Source: Bryopsis sp. KO-2023 (taxonomy: Eukaryota > Chlorophyta > Ulvophyceae > Bryopsidales > Bryopsidaceae). From it: DNA of 64,000 nt. The notes beneath the pieces are model-generated. The model did not search any database, was not told the origin of the DNA, and saw nothing but the letters and a program-made list of their open reading frames with translations. The translations under genes were made by a program, and so were the position numbers. Where the stretch lies: the NCBI GenBank assembly GCA_030272585.1, contig BSYQ01000001.1, forward strand, positions 3,100,001 through 3,164,000. Reading direction: 5' to 3'. Positions 37,749 to 48,639 of the stretch are shown here, piece after piece; the first letter of the stretch is position 1; each line of letters opens with the position of its first letter.

Positions 37749-38669
37749 TCAGGGACACACCGAACAATCAGTTGCCAAGAATTGCAGCCATTCCTGTTCG
37801 TAATGCAATCCGTACAAGTTCGACATGGCTTTTTCCAACTCCTTCACACTTGCCAGCCACGAGTTTAGAGACTGCCAATCCACAAGCTGAAACGCATGGG
37901 GTGTTTTGGTATGATTGCTGAGGAACGTAATTGGGGGAGATCCAGAAAGATCGAAAAAATCGATCGGAAAGTTTGCATGTATTCGGGAAGAAGTTGGTGT
38001 GTGAGTTTGCTTCTGGACTGTTTTGTTTTCCTCACTGATCTTTTTGGGAAAAAAATGACCCTGTCGCCAGCATCCCAACAGGATGGAATCCAAGCAGGGA
38101 ATCCTTACTGGTTTTGAGGATGATTTTCAATTCTGGGAGTGCAGGGAAGTTCCTCCGCAGCCATTTGCATCTGTGCCTCTGAACAATCTCAGAGCCCGGC
38201 AAAAGAGACCAGCCAGGGACATATGGCCCTGGACCGCTGCTGCTTGGCACTCCTGCGATTTCAAATTGAACACACACATCTGAGTTGAAGGAATGGCATC
38301 GACACCTGTTCAGGAGGTGCAATTGAATAGAGCAGCACTTTTGCATGTAGACTTACCTCTGTTCCAGGGATCAAATGGGTGTAGCTAGGATCAGCTCTTT
38401 GTTCGGTGGAGAGCGCCTCGTCCACCAACTGCAACTCTGCTGGGGTAAGCAGAAATCGAATGCTGCCCAACATGTCCCTCATACAAAGCACCAGAAGAAC
38501 TGGCAAACCCTTCTCCAAGTCCTCGTACGACACCGGAGCCCCTGTCTGAAAGGGGCCATCCCCCCTGACTCAGCATATTTGCACTTGTTGGCGAAGAATT
38601 GGATTTTTTTGGTTTTCTTTGCCAAAACGCACCTGAGATCCACTTCACATCCAGGAATACGGACATCAT
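37749..38669 (-). CDS. Unidentified protein, provisional gene model
   Basis: A provisional four-exon reading gives 134 residues: 38669-38633, 38541-38357, 38279-38235, 37886-37749. It reads MMSVFLDVKWISG, then the convincing segment APVSYEDLEKGLPVLLVLCM and MRDMLGSIRFLLTPAELQLV, and ends with LVDWQSLNSWLASVKELEKA before LYGLHYEQEWLQF. Donors GTGCGT and GTAAGT and the phases are consistent. Exon 3 also has an open alternative frame (VCVQFEIAGVPSSSG ... LPELKIILKT), so that part may be wrong, and further exons may exist upstream (for example 39010-39060) or downstream (GCTTLDELYLTHAMHRSW near 37600-37745). I do not recognise the family. Confidence 0.4.
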
Positions 38670-39675
38670 TACAAGAGACTGGCGGCTCCACTACCAAGTG
38701 GAGCCGCATTGGACAGGGAACAGGACAGTTGTTGCAAATGTAACAGAACTGTACTGGTGAGGGTCTGGTTACATCTTCTGAGCATTTTCCAGTACCTCAC
38801 TCAACCTTCGATCATTCCATCCCAAGGCAATCTCTCATGCACCCACCTGCGACAAGACGCCATTTCGACTTCAAAAAACGAGCAAAAACAAGTGTGCCTT
38901 TAAAAGAATTTCCAGACCCCCTCGGTTAAGTTCAGTGCATGCAATCAGAAACGCGTGTTTTTTTTCTTTCTTATTTTGGCTTGTGACTCACTCCCCAACC
39001 ATTTAGCTACCCTTGTTTCCGGTCGATGTGATCTCCCGATTTCGTCAAGATAATGTTCAAGGCTTTCAATTCATCCATCAACATCAGGATGAAAAAGGGG
39101 GGGGGGGAAAATCCATGCAACCATTTAAAGTTGAAGAAATGCCAAAATAGACTTGTTGCGTCCTCTTCTACTTCAAATAAGGTAAATAGATTTCGTTTTT
39201 TAATTTGAACCCACCGTTGGCACATTGCACCAGATAAGGAAATCAACGGATTCACACCGGAGGGTTGAACCTCCTCAACACAGCCCACAAACCCAACAAC
39301 AAAATATTCAACTTCAAAAATTACCTGGAGGGAAAAAATCATCGAACTAAAAAAAAAGCCTCCCCATGATAAATAAGCAACCACCATAACTTACTTCCTG
39401 CTTGCATAATGCACCACCTTCTCTAGCAAATTGATGAAAAGAAATAGAAGAAAAAAACGCATGCTAATCCTACCCACACTGGGCTCCGATCCTTGAAGGT
39501 TTTGGGGGCTGGTATTGCCACCCTTACAAGTGGATTTCAAGATTTTCTGTGCTGTGTTTTTTTCCCCTATTTTCTTGAAATATTTTTGGGTGTTGAGGGG
39601 AAGGGATAAAGACAAAATGGTAGTATTGTGTGGCTCAGGGTTTTCTTTTGGTGAATTAAAGTTGAGTCTGTCTGG
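38670..39675. other. Spacer, no gene resolved
   Basis: It holds T- and A-runs and an exon-like minus-strand segment near 39007-39060 (MDELKALNIILTKSGD) that I could not connect to a gene. Confidence 0.35.
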
Positions 39676-39990
39676 GTGCAGGGTATGTTGGAAAAGAATC
39701 CAAACTTGAGACTGGCTTTTGTTGGAGGCGATGCCTTCAGAGAGCGAGACTCTGGGGTTTGTAGTGCTGGAATCAATGGCATGTCAACTTCCAGTGGCCG
39801 CACTGGAAGCATACAAAAAGCAGCAAAAGAAGAAGAAGGAAGCGTCATCCGAGGGCGACTATCAGCCAACTCCTGCACCTACATTAAAAAAAGAAAAGAA
39901 AGCCCTAAAACAAGAAGAAGAAGAAAAAAAGAAAAAACATTTGCATCTCCATTTTTTTATTTTTGTGATCGAGAAAATTTGTTGCAAGTA
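39676..39990 (+). pseudogene. Fragment similar to sulfoquinovosyltransferase SQD2, internally deleted
   Basis: After an intron-like CAG, one frame reads GMLEKNPNLRLAFVGG and the next frame, about 50 bp further, reads EAMPSESETLGFVVLESMAC followed by QLPVAA. In SQD2 (UDP-sulfoquinovose:diacylglycerol glycosyltransferase, plastid sulfolipid synthesis) the same two blocks occur but about 40 residues apart (DGPYREEL ... ASADVF between them). Here that stretch is missing and the frame shifts, and the conserved continuation after LPV is replaced by a Lys/Glu-rich tail. It looks like a deleted gene piece, not a working enzyme. It lies directly left of dispersed-repeat copy A. Confidence 0.6.
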
Positions 39991-40011
39991 GAATGAGGGA
40001 GCGATGCTTCC

Positions 40012-41007
40012 CCCTGTATTTTGTCTGTCTCGGAGTCCTTCATTGTATGGTCTATTCATTCTAGGTTTTCTTTTGTGCGAAATTTGTTTGGGGGGCTTCT
40101 TTGGGTTCTTTTTTTTCATTATGTCTAGGGGGGAAGGGGGGGGTTCTTTACAACACCATGTATTTTTGGTGGTTCTTTTTGGAAAGTTTGATTGTGATTG
40201 ACAATTGTGAAAATTTGGTAAAACAATCTGTTTGACGAAATATGTCTGTTCCATCCCAGAGGGTGGATTCTTCCCCCCCCCCCCCCCCTCTTCATTGACT
40301 GTGTTATCGATCCACATGGTCTGTCTTGAAACCCATTTGCTCACAGCATTTTGTTTTCGTTTCACTACAAGAAAAGCTCAACAACCTCTCTGGAAAAAAA
40401 AACTGCAGGAATAAGCCCATGGTGTTTAAAATGGTGAGAAACTCTGTTGATGCGGAAAAGAGATGGTAAAGATTGTATAATTGATGAGAGTGTGGCAATT
40501 TGTTTAATCACCAAGCAAAATGCCTGTTATATCATTTGAGGAACGATGGTCCTGTGGGAAGAGCTGATGGAACACCCTCACCAACACCTTGTGTTTCTGA
40601 AAGCTGTCCGCAAGCTGTTGTGTGCTTGTGCGAGTGGCATGCAGGGATTTTTTTTCCTTCAAATAAATGGATTGTACCCTTCTTGGAAAAATCTAACAAG
40701 AGTAGGAAGATATTTTAACTGAACACAAATCACCTTTTTTATTTTAGCTGCTCTTAAGCTCCTTAATCCATACGTTGCAGTTCAGTTTTGGGCAGGATCC
40801 CTTTTGTAAATATGCAGAGAATGACTTTTTGCTGCTTGTGGTGGGTCCAATGTTGATTGATTTACAACTCAGCTCTCCAGACATCCTGTGTTTTTCCACT
40901 GCCCAGCCAAACTCCAGTCGGACTGACATACAACTGTTATCAACCCCAATCAAGCACCACAAGAAATAAATCCCCATCTCCTTGAAAATCGCCAAGATAT
41001 GTTGGGT
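40012..41007 (+). repeat. Dispersed repeat, copy A (longest copy)
   Basis: This is the reference copy. Its left half (from about 40097) matches copy B in inverted orientation, its middle (40315-40760) matches copy C, and its right half (40640-41007) matches copy D. Shared blocks include CTACAAGAAAAGCTCAAC, GAGAAACTCTGTTGATGCGG, TTGTATAATTGATGAGAGTG, GAGGAACGATGGTCCTGTGG and CCTTCAAATAAATGGATTG. A C tract of about 16 bases lies at 40272-40288. Short open frames in it are not conserved between copies in a way that argues for a protein. Confidence 0.85.
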
Positions 41008-41278
41008 GGGTGTGCGTAAAGAGCAATCGCAAGAAACGAACGGATTCCAGAAACGGATGTGTGAATGATTCTGTCATGTCGGACTGAAATGTAAGACAGT
41101 GTCGTACGATCCGCACAAAACCCGTTCTACGCTTCTGTTTTCTTCACCTGCGAACGAATTTTCTTGCGGACGGCAAACACAGAGCACTCAAGGCGAACAA
41201 GGCGAGCACTACCAGCGATCGTGGCGAACAAGCGGCAAGGGCGAACACAAGCGAGCACGGCGAACAAGCGAAAACAAA

Positions 41279-42316
41279 ATGATAACACTACTCTTACTTC
41301 CGGCGAAAAAAATGGCGACTGACACACTTACGAACTTGGCGAAAAACACTCGGACTTATCTTTTCCGAGACGTGCAGACTTCTACGAACAATATCGAGGC
41401 GAAGACAAGCGTTGAACGAACCACGTTCTCGGCGAATGGCGACGACAGCAAAATTCTCTTCTTTTTTTTCCTGGCTTTGGTCGGGTTGGTATTTTTGTTG
41501 GCTTGGTGGTTGTACTTGGCGGTGACGGCTTTGGGCGAGGTGGAGCGTGAAAGAAAGGAAGAAAAAAAAAAGAGAAGAGTTCAAATGAAGGCAGCAAAAA
41601 CTTGCTTGCAGCGGAAGACGATCCAAATTTCGAAAGAGGTGGAGGAGAGGGAAAAAGTGGCAGCCGAGCTTAAAAAAGAAAAAAACAATACCAAAAAAAA
41701 TCAAAAAGAGCTTGATGATGTCAAGGCAGAGTTGCAGGGGCTGAAAAAAGAGTTGGAGGAAAACAAAAGGAAACTTGGTGTGGTGGAGGCAGATCTGAAG
41801 GAGACCAAAAAAGAGTTGGACAGAAAAAAGGAGGAACTGGCTTCGGTAAAGGTGGATTGTGAACAAGCTGAAAAAAATCTGGCTGGACTGAAGGAATCTT
41901 TGGTGGTGGAGGAGAATGCAAAACTGGAAGAAAAACTGGCTGAAGTGGAGGAGGATTCACAGGGTGTGGAGAAAGATTCGGATGGAGGGGAGGATGCTTT
42001 TTTGCTGGAGGAGAATGCGGACATGATTCTGGCTGGAGTGGACGATATTTTGATGGAGGAGGGAAGAATTCTGGATGGAGGGGAGGACGATTTGCTGGAG
42101 GAGAATGCGGACAGAATTCTGGCTGGAGTGGAAGATGTTTTGAAGGAGTCGGAAAGAATTTTGGGTGGAGTGATGGATGCTTCGGTGGAGGAGGATGCGG
42201 ACAGAATTCTGGATGGGGTGGAGGATGTTTTGAAGGATGCAGAAAAAATTCTGGGTGGAGTGAAGGATGCTTCGGTGGAGGAGGATGCGGAGGGTTTGGG
42301 AAAAAAATCTGCCTAA
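41279..42316 (+). CDS. Intronless membrane-anchored coiled-coil protein with internal repeats
   Basis: A single uninterrupted frame of 345 residues, unlike every other sizeable gene here. It has a hydrophobic start (MITLLLLP), a Thr/Ser/Asn-rich stretch, one strong membrane segment at about residues 59-84 (ILFFFFLALVGLVFLLAWWL), then a long heptad-type coiled coil at about 86-235 rich in Lys and Glu (KKELEENKRKLGVVEADLKE), and finally four imperfect repeats of about 30 residues with the core DRILAGVEDVLKE and ILGGVKDASVEEDA. The frame is open further upstream to 41099, with TTG or GTG but no better ATG. Repeat-like DNA continues past the stop to about 42480 with stops, so the array seems to have been longer or to be decaying. 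It lies between two inward-facing copies of the dispersed repeat. Function unknown. Confidence 0.6.
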   Translation: MITLLLLPAKKMATDTLTNLAKNTRTYLFRDVQTSTNNIEAKTSVERTTFSANGDDSKILFFFFLALVGLVFLLAWWLYLAVTALGEVERERKEEKKKRRVQMKAAKTCLQRKTIQISKEVEEREKVAAELKKEKNNTKKNQKELDDVKAELQGLKKELEENKRKLGVVEADLKETKKELDRKKEELASVKVDCEQAEKNLAGLKESLVVEENAKLEEKLAEVEEDSQGVEKDSDGGEDAFLLEENADMILAGVDDILMEEGRILDGGEDDLLEENADRILAGVEDVLKESERILGGVMDASVEEDADRILDGVEDVLKDAEKILGGVKDASVEEDAEGLGKKSA

Positions 42317-44827
42317 AATGGGGGATGTGATGGTGGAAGAGGATAAGGAAGTGGAAGGAAATCTGGGTTGAGTGGAGGGAGAGTTGGTGGAGGAGGATGA
42401 GGATCTGAGGTAAAATCTGGATGGACTGGAGGATGGGGTGGTGGAGGATGGGGTGGAAAAAAAACTGTCTGGAGTGGGGGATGCTTTGGTGAAGGATGTC
42501 TGGAGAAAGAGAAAAGGAGAATGTCAAAAGAAAATGCAGACACCGAGAGGAGGACGGCTTTGGAGGAATAACTCAGCAACATCAGAAAGAAAACGGGTGG
42601 GACGAGCAGGGTGGGTGAGGACAGGAGCAGTCCCAGGAAAAATGTGGACACCCCTGTGAGGGTAAAGACTTTGAAAAAGATCATGAGAGAAGTGAAGGAA
42701 AAGGGTGGGACAGAATTGAGGGTGGAAGCAAGGATGAAAGCCAGCGAAAATGAAGGCACCCCCGAAAACAGGGAGAGCGGGGACAGAGAAGCGAAGGATT
42801 TCTTGAAAGAGGTCAGGGAGATGAAGAGAAGCAGGAGGAGAGAAGGATGGCCAAAGAAAATGCAGATATCAAAAAGGAAAGAAAAAGGAAAGAAAAGAAA
42901 AGCAAAGAAAAAAAAAAAAAAAAAAAAAAGAACAGGAAAGCAAAGCAAAGCAAAAACAGAAAAAAGAAAAGAAAAGAAAAGAAAATGCATTGGAGGAATA
43001 CCTCAGCAACATCAAGAGAAAGGCAGGTGGGACAAGCAGGAGGATTGAGGAGCCGAGAGAGAGGTGTGAGTATGACACCCCGTCAACTGTGGTTTTTTCT
43101 GGATGAGGATTGCCTTATTTTTCAACCAGCATTCTGCAAGTTTCTTTTTCAACCAGCATTTTCAAGTTTCTTTTTCAACCATCGTTTTATTCAACCTGCA
43201 TTTCAATTCCAATTTATTCTTCAAGTTGGATATCGACCAACGCATGATTCACCTTCAAGTCATCAGGTGTATTTTAAGTTCTCAAGTATTTTTGGACAGT
43301 GTTACTGGCCAGCAGATTCATCAACCAGGGGGATCTTTCAACTTTTTTCAACTTTTTTCAACATTGGAGCAATCGTTTCTGGTTTCCAAGGACTTCTGCA
43401 GCATGCATTCCAGGAGGAGCAATATTCGAAAAGAACATCTGGGGAAGGGGGGCATTCAAGTAAGCTCTGAACATCTCTCTTCAAAATGAAGCTTTCTGAC
43501 AAGGTTCAACATGCTTTGAATTCAATGAGTCAATATATATCTTGGCAACTGCAGGAGTTCTTTTGCAGCGACAGATCGATCGACATCTGGACAAAAAGAT
43601 AATCGATGGACTGTCTTCCTGTATCCGATCACTGCTCACTGTCAACTGAGTCAACATCAGAATCAAAATGTACCTAAACAGAGTTCTGCAAGTTTCGTTA
43701 CGCAGTCCTCCCAAGAAAGAAACCTTGCTGTTTTCAAAACATTCTCCTGAATGGGAGGGAGGTCAAGTTGGCATTGAAAGAAGAGTTGTTTCAAAGGACT
43801 GTGGGCTTGTGACACCATGGGTCAAAATCCAAAGGAGTCCCGGTTACTGCATCCAACAGAAGTCTGTGCATGTTCAATGAAATACTTTTCTCTCCTTCAA
43901 AGCGAACATGTCTTGCAGAGGTGAGGTTTTCTTTCAACCGGCATTTGGAATGTTGACTGCTTCAAGTGCTGCTTTTGTTATTTCCCATGGTATAAAAGAG
44001 GGAAGCTCCATCTTTCTTTGATGAGACTTATGAAGGTGGCAGAGGATCCAAGTGGAAAAATCATCTTCAGAAACAGTATGTTCTCAGCTCAAAAGCCAGT
44101 ATGCATTCCTGAAGTTGTGATGTCCAATTCTCAACATGCTCTTATCTACCACAAAACAGAGATGTGCAGTCCGAGTGTTATTCTCTCTAACTCAATTGGA
44201 ACATGGCAGGGTGGACTTTATGATGGTCATCTTGCATACATCATCTGCCGGCCTCTCCTTAAGCCAGTGTTCATATTGGGGAGAAATACATGGTTCGACT
44301 CCATGCTGGTTTTTCGTCAAACACCCAAGATCAAATCAACAGCACAGAGAACCACAAAATCCTCATGGCGCTGGTTTCGTTTTCCATCAATACACCTAAT
44401 TTTTCAGCTCTTCTCGTCAGAGCAATATTTGCATTCAAGATGTAGTGATACAGTGGGAGCAGATTTTATTTGATGTTTCCAGAGCACAGTTACCCCACAT
44501 TACTTGTCCAGTAGTTTTTGGATGAAACACGGGCAGAACGGCGATCACTGGCTGGATGAAAGCCAGTAGGATGAGCAAACCCCTTGTTTCTGGAGGCTCA
44601 TCAATGAAGGAGATTTGCTCACTAGCACTGTTTTTCTGCATGGTTGGGATCATGGTGTATCACAGCAGTTTGACTGACATGACTATCCGCAAGTAAAAGT
44701 GTCGACGCATTGCCTTTGTTGGGTTGGTGAACAGGAAGTTATCTTTCGAGATGTGAATTAAACCTTTTGCCCCGACCAACAATTTTTTGACTTCGGTGAT
44801 TCGAAAAATTTGTAGATTGATACTGGG
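42317..44827. other. Region between repeat ORF and repeat copy B
   Basis: 42317-42480 is a decayed continuation of the repeat array. 42650-43050 is a purine-rich (A and G) tract. 43100-43210 holds short direct repeats of the type TTTTTCAACCAGCATT. A plus-strand frame at 44018-44473 (FRNSMFSAQKPVCIPEVV) is open but unrecognised. I cannot support a gene. Confidence 0.4.
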
Positions 44828-45390
44828 GAGCTTAAGAGCAGCTAAAATCAATATAGGTGATCTGTGTCCGCTAAGAAGCTCTTCCGCTTTCAGAAACACA
44901 AGGTGCTGGTGAGGGTGTTCCATCAGCTCTTCCCACAGGACCATCGTTCCTCAAATTATTCCAAGGGCATTTTGCTTGGTGATTAAACAAATTGCCACAC
45001 TCTCATCAATTATACAATCTTTCTCATCTCTATTTCCGCATCATCAACAGAGTTTCTCACCATTTTCAACACAACTGTTTTACCTCTGCAGGTTTTTTTT
45101 CCAGAGAGGTGGTTGAGCTTTTCTTGTAGTGAAATGAAAACAAAACGCTGTGAGCAATTGGGTTTCAAGACAGACCATGTGGATCAACACCGCGGTCAAT
45201 GAGGGGGGGGGGGAGAATCCACCCTCTGGGATGGAACAGACATATTTCGTCAAACATATTGTTTTGCCAAAGTCTTACAATTGTCAACCACAATCAAACT
45301 TGCTAAAAAGAACAACCGAAAATACATGGTGTTGTAAAGAACCCCTCCCTTCCCCCCTAGAAATAATAAAGAAAACCCAAAGAAGAGGGG
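44828..45390 (-). repeat. Dispersed repeat, copy B (inverted)
   Basis: Reverse-complement match to 40097-40760 of copy A: CACCCTCTGGGATGGAACAG, ATATTTCGTCAAACA, CATGGTGTTGTAAAGAACC, and the GAGAAACTCTGTTGATG and GAGGAACGATGG blocks in reversed order. It lacks about 75 bp present in copy A near 40636-40712. Copies A and B face each other with about 4.1 kb between them. Confidence 0.85.
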
Positions 45391-46210
45391 CATGGGGGAT
45401 TTTTAGGGGAAAGAAAGAAATGTACTTTGGTCACAGAATTGGGCTTTTGGGGCGCAGTTTCAAGAGAACTACCTAAAACACCCCCCACAATGCCAGAGTA
45501 ATACAAATGTGAGAACGACATGTCTCTGGTTGACACCCAACCTCCTACACAACCACCCTCTGGGTCAATCAGACGTCACTTTTGTAACCCATGAAGCCTC
45601 CACACAAACGGAAAGAAAAAATGTTGCAAGGTTTCCATTGACCTTGGCAGGTGTCCAGTCGGATCATAGGCAGTCTAAAGCATGTTCCTATGTCGTCCTT
45701 TCAAGATTCCAGATCTGTCAAATATCCGCGTCATGAGTTTCTGGCTCCAAGAATCCATTCGCTTTACTCTCATTTCTTCTCATTTCCAAGAATTGGCCAT
45801 GCTAGAATGTGCATCTTTGTGAAGTGCACTGCCCAGGGAGAGTTGCACCGTGAATAGGGGTGTTAGAACACAGGTTTGACCCCATGTCCTCTTTCACTCA
45901 CACCAATCTTGTTTGGAAACAACAAAAGACATCATGACAAATCCCAATAAAACTTACATCGCCACTGCTTCGAACAATTCACCACTCCCAACAAACTTCT
46001 CCATCTCTGCAACCTCAAACAAACCTCAATCACAAGCAGAAGAAAGCAGGAATGCCAGCAGAAATTCTGAAACCCATGTTACGAGGCGATGCTGAAAGAA
46101 TAAGGATGTCAGGCAACCTCCGGCCGATTCACCCTGAATTTCAATCCCCAAAAGAATTCATGCAAGTCCAAGCCCAGACTCGCAACGTAAAAAAAAGGAA
46201 ACCACTCGAT
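45391..46210. other. Spacer, no gene recognised
   Basis: About 0.8 kb of non-repetitive sequence. It contains the 3' region of the YchF gene. Confidence 0.45.
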
Positions 46211-48454
46211 CTAGACATTGAACCTGAATAACATGACATCCCCCTCCTCCACAAGATAAGCCTTTCCCTCTTGTCTTAAGAGGCCGAGTTCTCTGGCCCC
46301 TCCAAAGCCCTTGCACTTGACGAAATCACCATAGCTCATCGTTTCAGCACAAATGAACCCCCTTTCGAAGTCTGTGTGAATGACTCCGGCTGCCTGAGGA
46401 GCAGTCATCCCAGTCTTGATGGTCCAAGCTCTGGTCTCCTGTTCCCCTGAGTACCCCCAAAAAACAGAACACCTCAGTGAAAGCCAATCAGTGTGGATTT
46501 CATTCATTTTCAAACCACGAGTCACTCAAGAAAGTCACTCAAGAAAGGAGCAGAGATAGCCCAGTTGATCCAGCACAGTTGACACACAGAAAAAAAATTA
46601 GTTACCTGACGTGAAAAAGGTTTTTAATCCCAATAATTTGTACGTCGCCCTGACTAAGCTGTCCAAGCCACCCTCCTCAGCCCCAAGATCTGTCAAAAAT
46701 TCTCTTGCCTCCTCGGGCCCCAATTCACTGAGCTCGGCTTCAACCTTCGCCGATATGACCACCATCTCTGCATTCTCCCCAGAAGCATATGCCCTCAATT
46801 TCTGCACAATTCACCAACTTCTTTTGAGCCTTCCAAAATAGCACTGAACAGCACCTGCCAACTATCCAAGAAAAGCAAATAAAGGAAGGGAGGAAAAGTG
46901 ACAGGTATGGTATGCTCAAATCCAGCATTTCACCTGGACATATTCGTTTCCTGCACCCCCATCTGCAAGGTCCTCTTCGTTAATGTTCGCTGCGTAGATC
47001 ATTGGCTTCATGGTCAAAAGGTTCAAGCCTTTTACGGCATCGGCTTCTTCCACCGAAAGCTCCACACAACGGGCAGGTTTGGCTTGCTCCAGTTCTGGAG
47101 ACAGTTTCTTCAACACACTCTCTTCCACCTCAGCAGCCGCCGCCTCCTCTTTTGACCGTTTCTTGTCTGAAATCGAAACAAGTCCACACTTCAAACAAGT
47201 TGATGCCAATGCAAGCTCATCTTGCATAGCAACTTTCCAACTGGGCAATTTTTTTCAACCCCAGTTCTCAGCCTCTCATTCCAATTTTCTGCAATTTTTT
47301 CCCGCTTTCTTTTTTCATTTTCTGAATTGCAAGAGAAGGACCTTGTTCGATGAAAGGGCCCGGTGTCCCAGCCTACTTTTCTGCAATCTTTCAAGTCTTT
47401 TCTCGATTTGAGCTATGTCTGCCAGGGCGAGCTCGAAGTTGATGACCTCGGCGTCAGACTCAGGGTTGATGGCTCCATCCACATGAACCACGTCTTCATC
47501 GTCGAAACATCGGACCACTTGGACGATGGCATCGACTTCTCGAATGTTCGCCAGAAATTTGTTCCCCAGTCCTTCTCCCTTGCTGGCCCCCTTGACCAAA
47601 CCAGCGATGTCCACAAACTCCACCACAGTCGGGATCTGGCTGACGCAAGCAATCATGTCATGTAGGGTTGCTCAAACATAATTTGTTTCTCTGGGGCCGT
47701 CCCGTTGGAAGAAAAAAATACGGTCTACGAGCAGTTGAGTGGATTGTGAGAAATTGAGCTGCCACTTGAGGGTTCCACATCACTCACTGTTTTCTTGGCA
47801 CTGGAGATTTCGGACAGAATCTTGAGCCTCCCATCTGGAACGGTTACCAGACCCACATTTGGTTCGATCGTACAGAACGGAAAGTTGGCCGCTTGAGCTT
47901 TTCCACCTTCCACGATGGCATTGAACAGAGTGGACTGAAGGGAAAGAGCTGGACATAGTCAGTCCACATCCCTCCTTTTTGGATTTCATTAGGGCTTTCA
48001 ATATGGATACATTTGGCATGGGTTTCATGCGTGGGAAATCTTCACCTTTCCAACGTTTGGAAGTCCAACGATGCCAGTTTGTAGTCCCATGCATGTTGTG
48101 CTGGTCCTGCATGAAACGGAGGGGAAGAGATGAAGCCATCATTTTTGCTCAGCAATTTCGGAATTAAAATGGCCTAACATTGTTTCTTCTTTTTCTTGGG
48201 GAAAAACGATGTGCTTCAATCAATGTCAGGATTTTTTGATCAAAAAAGAGGCAGAGCACCTAGAGAAACGCACACATGCGTGCCCTCAACTAGCCAAATT
48301 CATCACGATATGCATACAACAGAACTCACCTCAGCGTCCTTCTCTGGGAGCCAGCCGCCGGTACTCCAAACTTACAGGCCAGGCCAGAATTTCGCCAAGC
48401 AAAGCCTCCAATACAGGCAGATTGCTTCAGGACGCGACAAGAAAAAATGGCCAT
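46211..48454 (-). CDS. ychF: Organellar YchF/EngD-type GTPase (OLA1 family)
   Basis: Seven exons give 418 residues: 48454-48330, 48106-48046, 47934-47788, 47635-47377, 47166-46934, 46801-46606, 46446-46211; all phases close. G1 is [12 protein letters not shown] (split by an intron after GK), followed by [20 protein letters not shown] and EPNVGLV, then G3 [18 protein letters not shown], then [20 protein letters not shown] in place of the usual NKxD, and the TGS-like C-terminal domain [18 protein letters not shown] ... LFRFNV. The sequence is closest in kind to bacterial YchF and to the land-plant organellar EngD-2, not to cytosolic OLA1. The first 42 residues ([18 protein letters not shown]) are an Arg/Ser-rich targeting peptide. 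YchF proteins are ribosome-associated ATP/GTPases in translation stress. It is head to head with TTC1. Confidence 0.95.
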
Positions 48455-48639
48455 GTTTGCGAATGGAAGGCGAGGAATTCGGACAAGCGAAATGACTTTG
48501 GTGCATTGAATATTCAATCAAAAGGCGCCGGGTGAGACAGGAACACCATTCCAGAATCGTCTACAGCAGAGGTCAGGGAATCTGGTCGGCTTTCCCGTCG
48601 CAAGAAGACATCCGCAGCCACGCAGGTTCGAAAGTCAGC
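48455..48639. promoter_or_regulatory. Bidirectional promoter region, YchF / TTC1
   Basis: Only 185 bp lie between divergent start codons, the shortest such gap in the window. No TATA box is evident. Confidence 0.5.

Noticed and set aside
39862-40365. 167-residue minus-strand ORF partly shared with copy B (WVSRQTMWI)
   Set aside because: Similarity between the two copies follows DNA identity, with frame-disrupting differences; it does not look like a maintained protein.
41721-42990. Long minus-strand ORFs rich in His, Pro and Phe (268 and 225 residues)
   Set aside because: They are the antisense of the Glu/Lys-rich repeat ORF and a purine-rich tract, which suppress stops on the opposite strand.
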